This document shows positions 7,525 to 9,103 of a stretch of DNA of 9,103 bases, one piece after another. The position numbers and the translations under genes are program-made. The notes under the pieces are model-generated. The model did not search any database. It was not told where the DNA came from and saw only the letters and a list, made by a program, of their open reading frames with translations. The stretch is taken from the NCBI GenBank assembly GCA_024636405.1, contig JAGXHC010000017.1, positions 1 through 9,103 on the forward strand, given 5' to 3'. Each line of letters begins with the position of its first letter. Within the stretch, counting starts at the first letter, position 1. The DNA is from Sulfitobacter sp. GTDB taxonomy: Bacteria; Pseudomonadota; Alphaproteobacteria; Rhodobacterales; Rhodobacteraceae.

Positions 7525-8466
7525 ATGGCCATCTGTGTTTTCGACATCTTCGCCGACGGCAGCGCGACAATCCCGACTGACGCTGCGCTGACCGGGCCGG
7601 GCACCTACCGCTGGTGGCATTATGAACTGAACGATCCCGATCTACCTGACTGGACCCGCGCCAACCTGCCGGAAATTCCTGCTGGCGCCCTGTTGCAACC
7701 TGAAACCCGGCCCCGGTGCGACAGGTTTGAAGACGGGCTGATCCTGAACCTGCGCGGGATCAATATGAACGTCGGGCAGAACGCCGATCACATGGTATCG
7801 GTCCGCATGTGGGTGGACGACGATGTGATCATCACTGTGCGCATGCGCAAGGTATTCGCAATCGAAGAGATACGGCAGCTGGCTATTGCGGGCACCGCCC
7901 CGGCAACGACTGCCGCCTTTCTCGAAGCGCTGATCTCGCGGCTGACACACCGTGTGCAGGAAGAAATCGCCAAAATTTCCTCCCTTACTGAATATTACGA
8001 GGACGATCTTGAGGACGACTCCACCCCGGTTCCTGCGGATTTGCCCGAAATCCGCCGCCGCGTTATCAGGCTGCGCCGTTATCTGGAACCCCAGGAAAAT
8101 GCGGTGATCAAATTGGCAGAGATCAACCTGCCGATCATGCCAGAACCTGACAGCCTCAAGTTGCGTGAACTGGCCAACCGTACGACCATCGCTGTTGAGG
8201 AACTGAACGCGCTTCAGGAGCGCCTGATCACTGTGCAGGACGAACATGACCTGCACGTTGCCCGCAGACAGGCACGCCACGGGTACGTTCTTTCTATCGC
8301 CGCTGCCGTTTTCCTGCCACTTGGCTTTTTGACCGGTCTGTTCGGTGTGAACATCGGCGGCATGCCGGGGATCGACCACCCATGGGCTTTCGCCATACTC
8401 TGCCTGTCGATGGCGGGCCTCGCACTGATGCTTTTGCTTGTGATAAAACTGATCCGCTGGATCTGA
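7525..8466 (+). CDS. zntB: ZntB/CorA-family divalent metal transporter
   Basis: This inner-membrane protein belongs to the 2-TM-GxN (CorA) superfamily, which works as a pentamer; ZntB members move zinc, with the direction debated and recent work favouring proton-driven uptake. The 313-residue product has a large N-terminal cytoplasmic domain, a charged helical region rich in Glu/Arg (about 135-250), then TM1 (about 254-274) ending in GVNIGGMPG. GVN at 274-276 replaces the GMN of CorA and matches ZntB. TM2 (about 287-309) ends in a short basic tail. A GTG at 7519 also opens the frame, but AAGGG at 7513-7517 is correctly spaced only for the ATG at 7525. It lies 39 bases after fadH with no terminator between, so co-transcription is likely. 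The superfamily is certain; zinc as substrate is inferred. Confidence 0.9.
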   Translation: MAICVFDIFADGSATIPTDAALTGPGTYRWWHYELNDPDLPDWTRANLPEIPAGALLQPETRPRCDRFEDGLILNLRGINMNVGQNADHMVSVRMWVDDDVIITVRMRKVFAIEEIRQLAIAGTAPATTAAFLEALISRLTHRVQEEIAKISSLTEYYEDDLEDDSTPVPADLPEIRRRVIRLRRYLEPQENAVIKLAEINLPIMPEPDSLKLRELANRTTIAVEELNALQERLITVQDEHDLHVARRQARHGYVLSIAAAVFLPLGFLTGLFGVNIGGMPGIDHPWAFAILCLSMAGLALMLLLVIKLIRWI

Positions 8467-8477
8467 CAAAAAGACAC

Positions 8478-8502
8478 GGAAACACAGCGTTCTCCTGTTT
8501 CC
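8478..8502. terminator. Hairpin after zntB, possible weak terminator
   Basis: GGAAACA (8478-8484) pairs perfectly with TGTTTCC (8496-8502) around an 11-base loop, 11 bases past the zntB stop. No T-run follows on the plus strand, so intrinsic termination would be poor. On the minus strand TCTTTTTG follows closely, but no minus-strand gene is visible to use it. Confidence 0.35.
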
Positions 8503-8513
8503 AGGCGATGAAC

Positions 8514-8610
8514 GATCCTTGCAATTACCTTGCTACTGTCCCACCCCTGCCCCGATCCTGACAGAATTGACCGCGATACCTGTGCCTTGAAACAAGTATT
8601 GCGAAGGATC
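8514..8610 (+). promoter_or_regulatory. Long-range inverted repeat over the lysR-type ribosome binding site
   Basis: GATCCTTGCAAT (8514-8525) is the reverse complement of ATTGCGAAGGATC (8598-8610) except for one extra base. The right arm holds the Shine-Dalgarno GAAGGA (8603-8608) of the LysR-type gene. A second pair, TGACAGA (8559-8565) and TCTGTCA (8609-8615), ends at the base before the ATG. In an RNA that begins before 8514, either pairing would hide the translation start; the two pairings cross, so they would compete. Alternatively the arms are DNA operator sites for the regulator itself. Confidence 0.4.
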
Positions 8611-8615
8611 TGTCA

Positions 8616-9103
8616 ATGGACCGCCTCACAGAAATGGAAGCATTCGCCACCGTGGTGGATCAAGGGGGCTTTACCGACGCCGCCAAGAAAATGGGGATCT
8701 CCAAGTCGGCGGTATCCAAGCACGTCTCGTCACTTGAAGCGCGCCTCGGAGCGCGCTTGCTGAACCGCACCACACGCCGGGTGTCACCCACTGAAATCGG
8801 CCTTGCCTACTATGACCGCGCCCGCCGCGTTTTGAACGACGCAGGCGAAGCGGATGCGCTGGTCACATCAATGCAATCCGCGCCTTCGGGACTGCTGCGC
8901 ATTTCCGTGGCCACGGACTTTGGTGTCAATCATTTGTCGCCGGCGCTGTCGGAATTCCTCAGCGATTTCCCGGACATCACCGTGAACATGGTCTTGAACA
9001 ACCGATATGTCGAACTGATCTCCGAAGGTTTCGACATGGCCGTGCGCATCGGAGAGCTTGAGGACAGTACCCTGCGGGCCCGCAAGCTGACCGAGACCAC
9101 CAA
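8616..9103 (+). CDS. LysR-type transcriptional regulator, N-terminal part
   Basis: The first 162 residues of a LysR-family regulator are in the window; the frame is open to the end and a full protein would be about 300 residues. Residues 4-62 form the winged helix-turn-helix (FATVVDQGGFTDAAKKMGIS, then SKSAVSKHVSSLE as recognition helix, then LLNRTTRRVSPTEIG). Residues 63-90 are the linker/dimer helix. From residue 92 (GLLRISVATDFGV) the ligand-binding domain begins, with FDMAVRIGEL (139-148), a stretch common in the CrgA-like subgroup. The ATG at 8616 has GAAGGA seven bases upstream. The gene follows zntB after 149 bases with no strong terminator. No divergent gene is adjacent, so the usual LysR target pattern is missing here and its target and effector are unknown. 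Confidence 0.92.
   Translation, partial: MDRLTEMEAFATVVDQGGFTDAAKKMGISKSAVSKHVSSLEARLGARLLNRTTRRVSPTEIGLAYYDRARRVLNDAGEADALVTSMQSAPSGLLRISVATDFGVNHLSPALSEFLSDFPDITVNMVLNNRYVELISEGFDMAVRIGELEDSTLRARKLTETT

Noticed and set aside
7642..8469. Open frame of 275 codons antisense to the zntB-like gene
   Set aside because: It lies entirely opposite a well-supported membrane transporter and its His/Gln-rich translation resembles no family; long antisense frames are common in high-GC DNA.
8567..8595. TTGACC as -35 of a promoter for the LysR-type gene
   Set aside because: At 17 bases the facing hexamer is AAACAA, too far from TATAAT to support a promoter call.

Overview
The window reads as ordinary chromosomal DNA of an alphaproteobacterium, most likely Rhodobacteraceae (Roseobacter group). 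I base this on the moderately high G+C, the style of the proteins and the gene set. No tRNA, rRNA, CRISPR array, insertion sequence or phage gene is visible. Nothing here amounts to a clear, previously undescribed system; the best leads are small regulatory structures and one uncharacterised secreted protein.

Layout. Bases 1-447 hold the 3' end of an FAD-dependent amine/amino-acid oxidase (+). It converges on an OmpA-family, glycine-zipper lipoprotein (649-1317, -), whose terminator hairpin lies at 596-624. Upstream on the same strand is an Ada-like fusion of an AraC-type DNA-binding domain and an O6-methylguanine-DNA methyltransferase (1455-2333, -). A 323-base divergent spacer follows, with an Ada-box-like octamer, a 21-bp tandem repeat and two inverted repeats. 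It leads to nth (endonuclease III, 2657-3301, +), which overlaps a PfkB-family adenosine kinase (3298-4287, +) by ATGA.

A terminator hairpin at 4287-4318 separates this pair from a convergent two-gene operon on the minus strand. That operon is rppH (RNA pyrophosphohydrolase, 4813-5295), then a small secreted six-cysteine protein of unknown function (4325-4813). Divergent from rppH is fadH (2,4-dienoyl-CoA reductase, 5458-7485, +). A ZntB/CorA-type metal transporter follows after 39 bases (7525-8466, +). The window ends inside a LysR-type regulator (8616 onward, +), whose leader can fold over its own ribosome binding site.

Functional picture. Two DNA-repair genes sit back to back across the 2334-2656 spacer: Ada-like for alkylation damage, Nth for oxidised pyrimidines. 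The remaining genes cover purine salvage, mRNA 5'-end decay, unsaturated fatty-acid beta-oxidation, divalent metal transport and the cell envelope. Neighbouring genes probably share transcripts rather than one pathway. Starts were moved inside the longest open frame where a Shine-Dalgarno sequence or family length demanded it: the lipoprotein at 1317, rppH at 5295, fadH at 5458 and zntB at 7525.
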